Positions 16,264 through 25,586 of a stretch of 37,430 nt of DNA are shown here, piece by piece. Each line of letters begins with the position of its first letter. The first letter of the stretch is position 1. The notes under the pieces are model-generated. The model had not been told where the DNA came from. It searched no databases and saw nothing but the letters and a program-made list of their open reading frames with translations. The stretch comes from Coxiellaceae bacterium (GTDB lineage: Bacteria; Pseudomonadota; Gammaproteobacteria; Coxiellales; Coxiellaceae), in the NCBI GenBank assembly GCA_029210045.1, contig JARGNX010000017.1, positions 1 through 37,430 of the forward strand, read 5' to 3'. The position numbers and the translations under genes are program-made.

Positions 16264-17118
16264 CTAGGCCATTGATCGGTACCCATTGTCCTGGTCAGGT
16301 TTTGAGTCACCTAATAATTTCATTTCAACTCTTGGTGCAGGCATGAAACGATGGCTGCGAGGCGCTCGCCGACACATGCTTGGGATTTTTGTGACGTTTG
16401 TTGCGCAATAACCCACTCCGTAAATAATCCCACCGATAATCGGTGAGAAAAATCTAACGGCGGGCTTTTGAATACACTTGTAGATAACTATGGCAGAAAT
16501 ATTGAGTGCTGCTTTATGTACAATATTTTCTGGTTCATAGAATGTTTCGACTGCAAATAATAATAATGTTTTAGTTATGTTGCTATCAAGCGTGCGGGTC
16601 AAGGTTGCGCTGATATAGTCTACGGTTTCATCGCGTGACCAAAATTTCGCTGTTTGAAATTGGATTCGTTGTTCACTGTTTTTAGCATCTTGACGTTCCG
16701 GGTTACTATTTCTATCGATAAGCACTTTTATATAGTCTTCAAGCTTGGCTTTTTGTGCAGGGTTGCGGTGAAAATACGCATATGCTTTACACAGTCTTAC
16801 ATGTAGTGTGCTAGGAAGGTTGGTACCGATGAAAGAAGCAATAAAATCACTAGCGGGTTCTGCATAAGGAATTTTTTTTCCTATGGCTTCAGGCGCAGCT
16901 TCAATTCCAGCCATTAGAAGGGAGCATATCCCAGCACTTACTAATTTTGAGCCATGCACGGTTGCCTTTGATGCTAAGGACAGTTCTTTTTCCAGGGATT
17001 TAAATAACTTATCAACCTTGTTGGCTTCTGCTGTTCTCAACGCTGCTTGCAAACGAGTTTCTCGTTTGTGTTGCGCTAGCCTATCTTCGATAGTGATTCT
17101 TTCTTTAGGTCTGGACAT
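16264..17118 (-). CDS. Hypothetical protein with hydrophobic segments, effector-like
   Basis: I do not recognise this 284-residue protein. The N-terminal 50 residues are charged and likely a coiled coil (RLAQHKRETRLQAALRTAEA). Hydrophobic stretches follow at about 58-75 (SKLVSAGICSLLMAGIEA), about 190-215 (NISAIVIYKC and neighbours) and about 224-240 (FFSPIIGGIIYGVGYCA). These could insert into membranes. The C-terminus is basic then polar (RRAPRSHRF...). GAGG lies about 8 nt upstream of the ATG on the minus strand. The TauD-like gene follows 26-59 nt downstream and is probably co-transcribed. Membrane-active effectors often look like this, but that is inference. Confidence 0.62.
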   Translation of the reverse strand: MSRPKERITIEDRLAQHKRETRLQAALRTAEANKVDKLFKSLEKELSLASKATVHGSKLVSAGICSLLMAGIEAAPEAIGKKIPYAEPASDFIASFIGTNLPSTLHVRLCKAYAYFHRNPAQKAKLEDYIKVLIDRNSNPERQDAKNSEQRIQFQTAKFWSRDETVDYISATLTRTLDSNITKTLLLFAVETFYEPENIVHKAALNISAIVIYKCIQKPAVRFFSPIIGGIIYGVGYCATNVTKIPSMCRRAPRSHRFMPAPRVEMKLLGDSKPDQDNGYRSMA

Positions 17119-17338
17119 GCAATACCTCTACTCAGTAACTACTCTTCGACCTATATACACCTCATATACTAGATATACAGTACTACATGCGTGTTTTCAT
17201 GGCAATGCACCGGGTTTTGTGCTGAGTGAGTCTTGATGAACATTAAAATCAATAAGTTACATATGAATTAGATGCCCTACTAGCTTCAGCGCGTAATACT
17301 GCGATAAGTAACGATATGTACACTAATGTTATAAAGTA

Positions 17339-18577
17339 ATGATGAGCGAGATATGTAAAATGAAAAAAACACTAGATGGGCTTAACCGCTTAAGTAGTTT
17401 ACTGGCGAATAGGCCGTTAACTGAGGAACAAGGACTAAAGGTAAAGTCTCTATTATCTAAGCTTACGGATTCAGAGAAGTATTCTCCAATAAGTGAAGAT
17501 GAGAAGCAAGTGTGTACGACGGTCTGTAGTGCGTTATTGGGTGATGCTATAGCGCATAATGATGTTAAGTTATTAAAGCGATTAGCAAGGATTCCTGATT
17601 TTACACCAGCCAGCCAAAATCAATTGTCAGCAGCCGAAGTAGCTATTTCTAAAGTGGCTGATGCGAGGAATGCGGATGAAAAATCAATCGCTGTTGCTAT
17701 GTTTAGGCAAGTATTGGCGGCCTTTACGTTTAAAGGCGTTGAAAACGGTAAAAAAGAAAATTTATTAATGACCTGTATTCGTAAGGGATTGGATGCTCAG
17801 TTGACTATTCACTGCGCTGAAAGCGAAAAGATCGATGTCAATAGCTTTAATGCAAAAGGAAAAACAGCACTAATGTCGGCAGCCAGTAGAGGCCAAGATG
17901 CTGTTATTACTTACTTGTTAGACAATGGCGCAAAAAATTATAAAACACCGCGCGGTAAAACAGCATCCGATTATTATAAAGGAGAAGATGTTACGGTAGC
18001 AGGCAGGTTGGTTTTAGCTGATCCTATTACGTTTCCAGTAGCAGCAAGAGCAGCGGTCGTGGCTGCCTACCTTATGCCAAAGTCGGAAGTAACGCTTGCT
18101 GATTCAGCAGTAGAAGAGAAAAAGCCAAATTCAACGCCAGTTAAATCAACCGCACCAGAAAGCCCCTTGGCTTCAGCTGGATCAACAGTTGGTACAGATA
18201 AAAGGCCAGCGCATCAGGTATCACCTAAAACAGATAAAACAGCCGCGGCAAGGCGTCGTTCATCTACGGCAGTGGGCGCAGCAAGAAAGCTTACTATTCA
18301 GGGTGAATTTGGTGGTAGACCAGCTTCAGCTGGATCTCCCGGGAGAGCTGGGTTATTTAAGCCAGCTAGCGGTTCAGCTCCCTCAACACCAAGAACACCA
18401 TCTCCAAAAAAGGGTATGGCACATGCTGCAGTGGGTCCTGTAACGCCAACGACAACCATTACTGCAAAAGAAAAAGCAAACAGCCCGTTAGTGAACGGCA
18501 CTCCTGAGCCTCCACAAGGAAAGAGACATGTAGCCACTGAAATGACACCGCCGCGAGCTGGTTCACCGGGTGTTTAA
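17339..18577 (+). CDS. Ankyrin-repeat protein with long Ser/Thr/Pro-rich tail
   Basis: The 412-residue protein has one clear ankyrin repeat at about 174-205 (GKTALMSAASRGQDAVITYL, then LDNGAK), with a weaker flanking unit before it (ENLLMTCIRKGLDAQLTIH). Residues from about 265 onward are low-complexity and basic, rich in Ser, Thr, Pro, Ala and Gly. They include RRRSST (305-310) and STPRTPSPKKG (349-359), which look like eukaryotic kinase target sites. Ankyrin proteins of intracellular bacteria are frequently secreted effectors that bind host proteins. A TATAAA just before the first ATG suggests the real start may be the internal ATG at 17360 (MKKTLDGLNRL). It overlaps the convergent hutH end by 4 bp. 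The 17119-17338 gap upstream holds no gene. Confidence 0.78.
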   Translation: MMSEICKMKKTLDGLNRLSSLLANRPLTEEQGLKVKSLLSKLTDSEKYSPISEDEKQVCTTVCSALLGDAIAHNDVKLLKRLARIPDFTPASQNQLSAAEVAISKVADARNADEKSIAVAMFRQVLAAFTFKGVENGKKENLLMTCIRKGLDAQLTIHCAESEKIDVNSFNAKGKTALMSAASRGQDAVITYLLDNGAKNYKTPRGKTASDYYKGEDVTVAGRLVLADPITFPVAARAAVVAAYLMPKSEVTLADSAVEEKKPNSTPVKSTAPESPLASAGSTVGTDKRPAHQVSPKTDKTAAARRRSSTAVGAARKLTIQGEFGGRPASAGSPGRAGLFKPASGSAPSTPRTPSPKKGMAHAAVGPVTPTTTITAKEKANSPLVNGTPEPPQGKRHVATEMTPPRAGSPGV

Positions 18578-20076
18578 CTTAAGAGCTTATCTTTAATGGT
18601 TTTGATATCCTCACTAAACCGTCGATCCTCATCATAATGTGGCACCACTTTACGTATATCTTTATGCACCTTGTTTAGGCGCTCAGATGTTTTTAATGGC
18701 GCTCTAAAATCCAAGCCTTGTGCTGCAGCCATTAATTCAATCGCAATAATATTTTCTAAGTTATCGCACATGCGATGCAAACGGCAAGCGCCGTGTGTGG
18801 CCATAGAAACATGATCTTCTTGATTGGCCGAAGTGGGGATGGTGTCTACACTGGTTGGGTGAGATAGGCTTTTATTTTCGCTGACTAATGCCGCGGCTGT
18901 TACTTGTGGGATCATAAAGCCTGAGTTTATTCCGCCGTTTTCGACTAAGAAAGCGGGCAGTTGTGAAAAGTGCGGATCAACTAATTGTGCTAGGCGTCGT
19001 TCGCAGATTGAGCCGATTTCTGCTACCACTAGCGCTAGGTTGTCGGCAGCAAATGCGACAGGTTCAGCGTGGAAGTTGCCACCCGATAAGATTTCATTAT
19101 CTTCTGTGAAGATTAATGGGTTATCTGTCACTGCATTGGCTTCATGCAGCAAGACACGGGAAACGTGTTCTATTTGATCGAGGCATGCGCCCATCACTTG
19201 CGGTTGGCAGCGAAAGGAATAAGCGTCTTGTACTCTGTTGCAATTGAGGTGTGCATGACGAATGCTACTGCCTTCCAGTAGTTCACGTAAATAACGCGCC
19301 ACTTTGATCTGGCCGGGTTGCTTGCGTATGGCATGGATACGTTCGTCGAATGGCACGGTTGATCCACAAATAGCGTCGACACTCATGGCGCCACTGATTA
19401 ATGCCCAGTCAAAAAGTTTTTGGGTGCGAAGCAGGGCGCTTAATGCGATAGCCGTTGAAGCTTGTGTACCATTCAATAAGGCTAAACCTTCTTTCGGTAC
19501 TAATTGTAAGGGTTCGGCATGAATTAAATTGAGCGCTGACTGTGCTGAAATGACTTGGTCATTATAGTGCGCTTCGCCTTCGCCCATTAACACACTGGCT
19601 AAATCTGCTAGTGGTGCTAAATCACCGCTGGCACCTACAGACCCTTGTGAATGTATGCATGGAATGATGTTTTCATTAAACAATTTAATCATCGTTTCAA
19701 TAATGATGGGACGTACGCCAGAATAGCCTTGTGCTAATGAGTTTATTTTTAATAGCATGACTAAGCGTGAAATGGCTGGGTCCAAGTAGTCACCCACTCC
19801 GGCTGTGTGTGAGCGTACCAATTTAGTTTGTAATTCACCCAGTTGATCACGTTCGATCGAGGTATGTGCCATTATGCCAAAGCCGGTATTAATGCCGTAT
19901 ACGGTATCGCCTTTATCGACAACGCGATTAACCGTATCAAAAGAAGCTTGAACGCCTTGGTAATGAGCGGTTTCTAACTGTAATTCATACTCACCGTAAT
20001 ATAAGTCTTTTAACTGCTCGAAACTGCAATTACCTGGCACGATATTTAAAGTGGTTTGATGATCTTTTATTTCCAT
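18574..20076 (-). CDS. hutH: Histidine ammonia-lyase
   Basis: HutH deaminates L-histidine to urocanate, the first step of histidine degradation. The 500-residue protein carries the Ala-Ser-Gly triad that cyclises to the MIO cofactor at 149-151 in [15 protein letters not shown]. It also has the catalytic Tyr60 in YGINTGFG and the conserved [26 protein letters not shown] and [10 protein letters not shown] segments. Its start overlaps the hutU end by 10 bp, so translation is probably coupled. It is the last gene of the minus-strand hut block, meeting the ankyrin gene with a 4-bp tail-to-tail overlap and no visible terminator. Confidence 0.96.
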   Translation of the reverse strand: MEIKDHQTTLNIVPGNCSFEQLKDLYYGEYELQLETAHYQGVQASFDTVNRVVDKGDTVYGINTGFGIMAHTSIERDQLGELQTKLVRSHTAGVGDYLDPAISRLVMLLKINSLAQGYSGVRPIIIETMIKLFNENIIPCIHSQGSVGASGDLAPLADLASVLMGEGEAHYNDQVISAQSALNLIHAEPLQLVPKEGLALLNGTQASTAIALSALLRTQKLFDWALISGAMSVDAICGSTVPFDERIHAIRKQPGQIKVARYLRELLEGSSIRHAHLNCNRVQDAYSFRCQPQVMGACLDQIEHVSRVLLHEANAVTDNPLIFTEDNEILSGGNFHAEPVAFAADNLALVVAEIGSICERRLAQLVDPHFSQLPAFLVENGGINSGFMIPQVTAAALVSENKSLSHPTSVDTIPTSANQEDHVSMATHGACRLHRMCDNLENIIAIELMAAAQGLDFRAPLKTSERLNKVHKDIRKVVPHYDEDRRFSEDIKTIKDKLLS

Positions 20077-21737
20077 ATGTTTAATCCAAATTGGTTAGCG
20101 CAATCAATCGCGGAGTCATAACCGGCATCGGCATGACGTAATACACCCATGGCGGGATCATTAAATAAAACACGCTCTAATCGTTTTGTGGCTGCTTCTG
20201 TGCCATCAGCAACGATAACTAAGCCTGCATGTTGTGAAAAACCCATGCCAACTCCACCGCCATGATGCAGGCTTACCCATGTGGCGCCACCGGCGGTGCT
20301 GACGAGTGCATTGAGTAGTGCCCAGTCTGAAACAGCATCTGAGCCATCTTTCATGTCTTCAGTTTCGCGGTTGGGTGAGGCGACAGACCCCGAGTCTAAA
20401 TGATCGCGCCCTATGACAATAGGCGCTTCTAATTCACCATTGGCAACCATTTCATTAAAGGCAACACCAATGCGGTATCGATCCTTTAAGCCTATCCAAC
20501 AAATACGTGATGGCAGCCCTTGGAATTGAATTTTTTGTTGTGCCATATCAATCCAGCGGTGTAAGCCTGGGTTGTCTGGTATTAATTCTTTTATTTTTGC
20601 ATCGGTTTTATAAATATCTTCTGGGTTGCCGGATAACGCTACCCATCGAAAGGGTCCTGTGCCTTCACAAAATAAAGGGCGGATATACGCTGGCACAAAA
20701 CCGGGGAAATCAAAAGCGTGTGCGCATCCTACTTCAAGTGCCATTTGACGAATATTATTGCCGTAATCAAAAGTAGGGATGCATTGTTGATGAAATGCTA
20801 GCATCGCATCGACATGAGTTTTCATTGATTGTTTTGCATCTGCAATGACTTTTTCTGGATTTTTTTTACGTTCATCGATTGCTTTAGAGAGTGAATAACC
20901 AATAGGTAAATAACCATTAAGTGGATCATGCGCACTGGTTTGGTCGGTGACCATATCGGGTTTAATGCCGCGCTTTACCAGTTCGGGTAAAACTTCAGCT
21001 GCATTACCTAATAGGCCGACAGATATAGCTTTTTTGTTACCGCATGCTTCATCAATCCAGGCTAAAGCTTCATCCAATGAATCAGTAGAGCGGTCTAAGT
21101 ATTTAGTATCTAAGCGTTTTTGTATGTGCTGAGGGTCGCATTCAACGGCTAACATGCTAGCACCGGCCATGGTTGCAGCTAATGTTTGTGCGCCACCCAT
21201 GCCACCAAGACCCGCGGTTAAAATCCACTTGCCTGACAAGTCACCGTTATAGTGTTGGCGTCCAGCTTCCATAAAGGTTTCATACGTGCCTTGAACAATG
21301 CCTTGGCTGCCAATGTATATCCATGAGCCTGCCGTCATTTGACCGAACATCATTAAGCCGGCTTTATCTAATTTATGAAAGGTTTCCCATGTTGCCCAGT
21401 GCGGCACAAGGTTTGAGTTTGCAATCAGTACGCGTGGTGCGTCTTCGTGAGTTTTTAATACGCCTACAGGCTTGCCTGATTGAACAATTAGCGTTTCATC
21501 AATTTCTAAGTTTTTTAAACACTCAACAATTTTATCAAAGCACGGCCAGTTACGTGCAGCGCGACCAATGCCGCCATACACTACAAGTTCATTCGGGTTT
21601 TCAGCCACTTCCGGGTCGAGGTTGTTCATTAACATGCGCAGTGGCGCTTCGGTTAACCATGATTTGCAGTCCAGCTGTGTGCCGTGTTTCGCTTTAATAT
21701 GGCGTTGTTGAATTCTGTTTTCAGTAACAGTTGTCAT
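20067..21737 (-). CDS. hutU: Urocanate hydratase (urocanase)
   Basis: HutU converts urocanate to 4-imidazolone-5-propionate using tightly bound NAD+. The 556-residue protein matches the family from end to end: [32 protein letters not shown], the nucleotide-binding [23 protein letters not shown], and [15 protein letters not shown], which contains the essential Cys. The ATG is preceded by AGGAG about 12 nt upstream on the minus strand, inside the 3-nt junction with hutI. Its end overlaps hutH by 10 bp. Confidence 0.97.
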   Translation of the reverse strand: MTTVTENRIQQRHIKAKHGTQLDCKSWLTEAPLRMLMNNLDPEVAENPNELVVYGGIGRAARNWPCFDKIVECLKNLEIDETLIVQSGKPVGVLKTHEDAPRVLIANSNLVPHWATWETFHKLDKAGLMMFGQMTAGSWIYIGSQGIVQGTYETFMEAGRQHYNGDLSGKWILTAGLGGMGGAQTLAATMAGASMLAVECDPQHIQKRLDTKYLDRSTDSLDEALAWIDEACGNKKAISVGLLGNAAEVLPELVKRGIKPDMVTDQTSAHDPLNGYLPIGYSLSKAIDERKKNPEKVIADAKQSMKTHVDAMLAFHQQCIPTFDYGNNIRQMALEVGCAHAFDFPGFVPAYIRPLFCEGTGPFRWVALSGNPEDIYKTDAKIKELIPDNPGLHRWIDMAQQKIQFQGLPSRICWIGLKDRYRIGVAFNEMVANGELEAPIVIGRDHLDSGSVASPNRETEDMKDGSDAVSDWALLNALVSTAGGATWVSLHHGGGVGMGFSQHAGLVIVADGTEAATKRLERVLFNDPAMGVLRHADAGYDSAIDCANQFGLNIWK

Positions 21738-21740
21738 TAT

Positions 21741-22940
21741 TTAGTGGTCTCCTGGTTTGTATCGTTTTAAAGGTGGATTATTAGCTAAGCGGTAACTGAG
21801 TTCGGCAGGATGTGCGATATCCCAAGCGACAAAATCAGCTGTTTTATCAATCGCCAATTGGCCAAGATTGTGATCTAGACCTAACGCTCTGGCTGCATTT
21901 CTGGTGACACCCAGTAACGCCTCAAGTGGTGTCATGCCAAACAAGGTACAGGCCATATTCATCATCAGTAACAATGATGTGGTTGGTGAGCTGCCAGGGT
22001 TGCAGTCAGTTGCAATCGCCATAGGTACCTTGTGTTGCCGTAATAAATCAACCGGGGGCTTTTTTGCTTCTTTTAAGAAGTAAAATGCACCGGGCAGCAA
22101 GGTGGCAACTGTGCCAGCTTTTGCTAAGGCTTTAACTCCTGCCTCGTCAAGGTATTCCAAGTGATCGCACGATAGCGCGCCGTATTCGGCAGCCAATGCA
22201 CTGCCACCTAAATTGTTAAGTTGCTCAGCGTGCATCTTAATGGCTAAATTATGTGTGTGGGCTGCCTGCAGAACTTGTTGTGACTGTGAAAGATCAAAAC
22301 CAATAGATTCGCAAAACACATCAACATGATCCGCTAACTGTTGCTCGGCAACGGCTGGCATAACCGTATCACACACATAATCAATATAGGCTTGCTTATC
22401 AGTGTATTCAGCGGGTAGGGCGTGTGCTCCTAAAAATGTTGTTCTAACGGTAATCGGTAATTGCTCGCCGATCTTGCGTGCCACGCGTAACATTTTTAAT
22501 TCAGTATCTAAGTCTAAGCCGTAACCCGATTTGATTTCGACAACGCCAACGCCTTCGTCAATCAGGTGTTGAACGCGTGGAATAGATGCCGCGAGTAAGT
22601 CGTCTTCACTGGCAGCGCGCGTTGCTTTGACGGTAGAGACGATGCCGCCGCCTTGTTTTGCAATATCTTCGTAGCTGACACCGGTGAGGCGTTTTTCAAA
22701 TTCTTGCGCGCGATTGCCGGCGTAAACGCAATGGGTATGACAATCGATGAGGGTTGGGGTGAGCCAGCGACCTTCGAGGTCTATGTTCTTTTGATATTGA
22801 CCTGGTAGATCAGCAGTTGCTCCTAGCCATTTGATTTTATTGTCTTCAACCGTCATGGCGCCATTTTCTATAATGCCATAATCATTTTCATTTATGCAGG
22901 TAACTAAGTTGGCGTTGTAGTAGGTGGTGGTTTTAGGCAT
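21741..22940 (-). CDS. hutI: Imidazolonepropionase
   Basis: HutI is the metal-dependent amidohydrolase that opens imidazolonepropionate to N-formimidoyl-L-glutamate. The 399-residue form starting at 22940 shows the metal-binding HxH at H68/H70 (LIDCHTHCVYAGNR). Other family segments are EFEKRLTGVSYEDIAKQGGGI, EIKSGYGLD, HAEQ, and ATDCNPGSSPT near the C-terminus. I chose this start over the longer frame (23024) because it has GAGGTG about 6 nt upstream and begins where the family begins; the extra 28 residues lie wholly within hutG. It overlaps the hutG end by 8 bp. Confidence 0.94.
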   Translation of the reverse strand: MPKTTTYYNANLVTCINENDYGIIENGAMTVEDNKIKWLGATADLPGQYQKNIDLEGRWLTPTLIDCHTHCVYAGNRAQEFEKRLTGVSYEDIAKQGGGIVSTVKATRAASEDDLLAASIPRVQHLIDEGVGVVEIKSGYGLDLDTELKMLRVARKIGEQLPITVRTTFLGAHALPAEYTDKQAYIDYVCDTVMPAVAEQQLADHVDVFCESIGFDLSQSQQVLQAAHTHNLAIKMHAEQLNNLGGSALAAEYGALSCDHLEYLDEAGVKALAKAGTVATLLPGAFYFLKEAKKPPVDLLRQHKVPMAIATDCNPGSSPTTSLLLMMNMACTLFGMTPLEALLGVTRNAARALGLDHNLGQLAIDKTADFVAWDIAHPAELSYRLANNPPLKRYKPGDH

Positions 22941-23886
22941 ACAACACCTCACTGAGTATATTTGCGGCGCACTTCGCTGTGAGTTGCTGTTGGTCGTGGC
23001 AAGGTGATAACTCAGCGATATCACAACTAACCAGTTTGTTGCTGCGCGCTATTAAGCGAATCAGATTGCGGATATGCCATGGCGCTACACCCGCTGGATT
23101 AACGGCGCTAACGCCTGGTGCAAATGCGGCGGATAATACATCCATGCACACCGTCATATAAATGGCATCGTACTGATCAATTACCGTTTGCAAATATTGC
23201 AGTACTTGTTCAGGTTTTTCGATACAAGCCTGCGCACTAAAATGATTGACGTTATTTTGTTTTGCGGTCTCATACAGAGTCGGGGTGTTGCTAATAAATT
23301 GTGTGCCAATAACACTGTAATTAAAGGCTTTATCGTGTTGTTTGCAATGATCCGCGACTTGCAGGAAGGGCGTGCCAGAGCTGCCTTTATCATCTTCAAG
23401 TAATGGCCGCATATCAAAATGGGCATCGAAATTAATAATGGCTAAGTTATCTGTTTTATTCGCTTTAACTAAACCTTGGTAATGCCCCCATGCGATTTCA
23501 TGGCCGCCGCCGATTAATATGGGTTGATAGCCGTGCTCTATTAGCAAGGCCGTCGCTAGCCCCAGTTGCTGCTGTGCGGCCGCTAAGTCTTCGTCTTGGC
23601 AATGAATATCACCGGCATCAACAATGTTAAATGGTTTATGCATCGGTAAATTAGCCAGTGATTGTCGCAAAGCAAATGGCCCTTGCGCTGCACCGATACG
23701 ACCGTGGTTTCTTCTAACACCTTCATCGCAGCAAAAACCGAGCAGCGCGAAGGTTTTATCGGCGCATGTGTTGAGGGGCTGTTGCAAATCAATAGTGTTG
23801 ATATGTTTAAATAACCTTTGGTCGTTATCATCCTCACGACCTTGCCATAGTGTCTTATTAGGCGGTGTGTAGTGACTCAGGTTCAT
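22933..23886 (-). CDS. hutG: Formimidoylglutamase (arginase superfamily)
   Basis: HutG hydrolyses N-formimidoyl-L-glutamate to glutamate and formamide, completing the four-enzyme histidine pathway. The 317-residue protein belongs to the arginase/agmatinase fold. It has metal-binding H129 (GGGHE) and D154/H156/D158 (NFDAHFD), and a third metal motif in the form TVCMDVLSAAFAPGVSA (about 245-261). In that motif the first Asp of the usual DxD is Cys, a variant I believe also occurs in other HutG proteins. AAGGA lies about 10 nt upstream of the ATG. The gene overlaps the end of the cinA-like gene by 29 bp, tying the hut genes to the fdxA/cinA transcript. Confidence 0.92.
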   Translation of the reverse strand: MNLSHYTPPNKTLWQGREDDNDQRLFKHINTIDLQQPLNTCADKTFALLGFCCDEGVRRNHGRIGAAQGPFALRQSLANLPMHKPFNIVDAGDIHCQDEDLAAAQQQLGLATALLIEHGYQPILIGGGHEIAWGHYQGLVKANKTDNLAIINFDAHFDMRPLLEDDKGSSGTPFLQVADHCKQHDKAFNYSVIGTQFISNTPTLYETAKQNNVNHFSAQACIEKPEQVLQYLQTVIDQYDAIYMTVCMDVLSAAFAPGVSAVNPAGVAPWHIRNLIRLIARSNKLVSCDIAELSPCHDQQQLTAKCAANILSEVLYA

Positions 23887-25012
23887 TATCTAACATCCTT
23901 GTTAATTCATTTAAAAGATACCAACAGATTGATTCGCAGGCCATGCCTGGCATGCGATTACCGCGGTAAGGAACTTTTATGGTGTGATCAATCACAGTGC
24001 CATCGCAATTGGTGGTGATATTGATGGCGTCTAACCCAACGCTTTCATCTTTTTTCCAGTAGCTATCAAACCCTGACAATGTAATATGCATTCCCGTTTC
24101 GTCATTCGCTTCCGTATAGAAGCTTATCTTATTATTAGTGTCGGGAGTGTGTAGTAACAGTTCCAGTCTGCCACCAGTGATGGGGTCTTCGATATGCAAT
24201 TGGAGGTTGTGCTGTTTAATCCAATTAAGCAATTGATCACTCGCTTTTAAGCGTTTTTCGCTGACGACGTTATCGCCAACAATCTGCATGATGTCGTTAT
24301 ATACTTGCCTAAGCGCATTGATATCCTTGCTGTGGCATTTTACTTCTAAATATGGGTAGTCAACACGGTAACCAATATTAACATCAGTGTCTTGCACGAT
24401 TTTATCCAAAGTCTCTGCCACCATGCCTTCACTAACACCAAGCAACAGCCAACTTTGACGATGCATTTCAGCGGGGAAGTTTTGTTTGATTAAATCGGGT
24501 AGTACATGTTTTTCAAACATCGGCAAGCATTCGTTTGGCGGCCCAGGTAGCATATAGACAACAGTGCCATCGTCAGTTATGCATTTACAACCATTGGCTG
24601 TGCCATAATGGTTCGGTAAAATTGTTGCATCCTGTGGGAACAAGCATTGCTGTTTATTTGAAACGGGAATGTCTAGTTTGAACTTGTTTAAACGATCCTG
24701 AATCATTTGCCAGCTGTCTTCATCAAACTTCAGTGCCTGATTTACTGCTTTCCCTAGTGAAAACCGAGTTAGGTCATCTGACGTTGGGCCCAATCCACCA
24801 ATCGTGATTAATGCGTCGTGGTTGTTGAGTAAAAACTCCATGGCTGACAACAAGTCGTGATCATCATCAGCAGCAACCATATGGTTGCCAGGTTGCATTC
24901 CATGTTCAATTAAAAGCTGAGCAATGTGCTGTCCGTTGGTGTTGAGGATATCGCCATTGATGATTTCATCGCCCGTCCCGAGCAAAGCAATTCCCTTAAT
25001 CCTTTCTTCCAC
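23858..25012 (-). CDS. CinA-like protein with degenerate C-terminal domain
   Basis: The N-terminal about 170 residues form the MoaB/MogA-like (MoCF) domain of CinA: TGDEIINGDILNTNGQHIA, TIGGLGPTSDDLT and YMLPGPPNEC. In CinA this domain acts as an ADP-ribose pyrophosphatase. The C-terminal domain aligns with the PncC-type nicotinamide mononucleotide deamidase, but the normal ESCTGG active-site motif reads EDPITGG, so the catalytic Ser is absent and deamidase activity is probably lost. The start is GTG, supported by AAGGAG about 9 nt upstream; length is 384 residues. It lies 28 bp after fdxA, an arrangement that recalls the fdxA-mutS-cinA-recA region of other gammaproteobacteria without mutS and recA. 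Confidence 0.85.
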   Translation of the reverse strand: MEERIKGIALLGTGDEIINGDILNTNGQHIAQLLIEHGMQPGNHMVAADDDHDLLSAMEFLLNNHDALITIGGLGPTSDDLTRFSLGKAVNQALKFDEDSWQMIQDRLNKFKLDIPVSNKQQCLFPQDATILPNHYGTANGCKCITDDGTVVYMLPGPPNECLPMFEKHVLPDLIKQNFPAEMHRQSWLLLGVSEGMVAETLDKIVQDTDVNIGYRVDYPYLEVKCHSKDINALRQVYNDIMQIVGDNVVSEKRLKASDQLLNWIKQHNLQLHIEDPITGGRLELLLHTPDTNNKISFYTEANDETGMHITLSGFDSYWKKDESVGLDAINITTNCDGTVIDHTIKVPYRGNRMPGMACESICWYLLNELTRMLDNEPESLHTA

Positions 25013-25040
25013 CCTGAGTTTCTCCTTTTTTTAACTCTTG

Positions 25041-25364
25041 TTATTCCTCTAAAAGCTTCAATTTATCCGGTACTTCATCCCATGCTTTAGCATCATCGGG
25101 TGGGTCTTTTTTAATGGTAATTACTGGCCACTTTTGACTCAGTCTTTCATTAAGCTCAAGATATTTTTCTTGTTCATCGCTTAAGTCATCCTCAGCTAAG
25201 ATGGCATCAATCGGACACTCTGGAACGCAGAGATTGCAGTCAATGCACTCTTCGGGATCGATCACCAACATATTAGGCCCTTCGTGAAAGCAGTCGACAG
25301 GACAGACTTCAACACAGTCGGTGTACTTACATTTGATGCATTTGTCGATGACAACAAAGGTCAT
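25041..25364 (-). CDS. fdxA: Seven-iron ferredoxin FdxA
   Basis: FdxA is a 107-residue ferredoxin of the Azotobacter FdI type carrying one [3Fe-4S] and one [4Fe-4S] cluster. The Cys positions match the family: C9, C17 and C50 for the 3Fe cluster; C21, C40, C43 and C46 for the 4Fe cluster. C12 and C25 are additional. The acidic C-terminal extension ([21 protein letters not shown]) is typical. A strong promoter lies 43-71 bp upstream. It is the first gene of a closely spaced minus-strand run continuing through cinA-like and the hut genes. Confidence 0.96.
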   Translation of the reverse strand: MTFVVIDKCIKCKYTDCVEVCPVDCFHEGPNMLVIDPEECIDCNLCVPECPIDAILAEDDLSDEQEKYLELNERLSQKWPVITIKKDPPDDAKAWDEVPDKLKLLEE

Positions 25365-25406
25365 TTGGTTAAATCCTTAGCAATTATAAGCGGTTAGAAT
25401 AGGCGG

Positions 25407-25435
25407 ATTATACACAAATCATTTCGCTGGTACAA
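25407..25435 (-). promoter_or_regulatory. Strong sigma-70 promoter of fdxA
   Basis: On the minus strand TTGTAC (25435-25430), a 17-nt spacer and TATAAT (25412-25407) with an upstream TGTG extended -10 form a near-consensus promoter. Transcription should start near 25400, about 36 nt before the ATG. It may drive the whole fdxA-cinA-hut run. Confidence 0.75.
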
Positions 25436-25515
25436 AACAAAACGCTTACTATATCTGTGTAATACCCTTATCTATATGAATTATCGTGTTTTTATATTGT
25501 GCCAGCCGATAAATC

Positions 25516-25548
25516 CTTAATTCTAGCTTAATGGCGGTAATTTATAAT
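25516..25548 (+). promoter_or_regulatory. PmrA-type box and -10 upstream of the 784-residue gene
   Basis: CTTAAT-TCTAG-CTTAAT at 25516-25532 is a perfect 11-bp-period direct repeat matching the PmrA box form CTTAAT-N5-CTTAAT. It ends exactly 10 nt before a consensus -10, TATAAT, at 25543-25548. There is no independent -35; the second half site occupies that position, as in promoters activated by PmrA/PhoP-type regulators. The ATG lies 38 nt after the -10. Confidence 0.68.
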
Positions 25549-25586
25549 GGCTGTATTTTCATTGTTTAAGGTCGTGAGCGTAAGGT

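Noticed and set aside
23120..23165. Missing Asp in the third metal motif of HutG as a sign of inactivity
   Set aside because: I believe the C-x-D form of this motif occurs in other HutG proteins, and the rest of the active site is intact.
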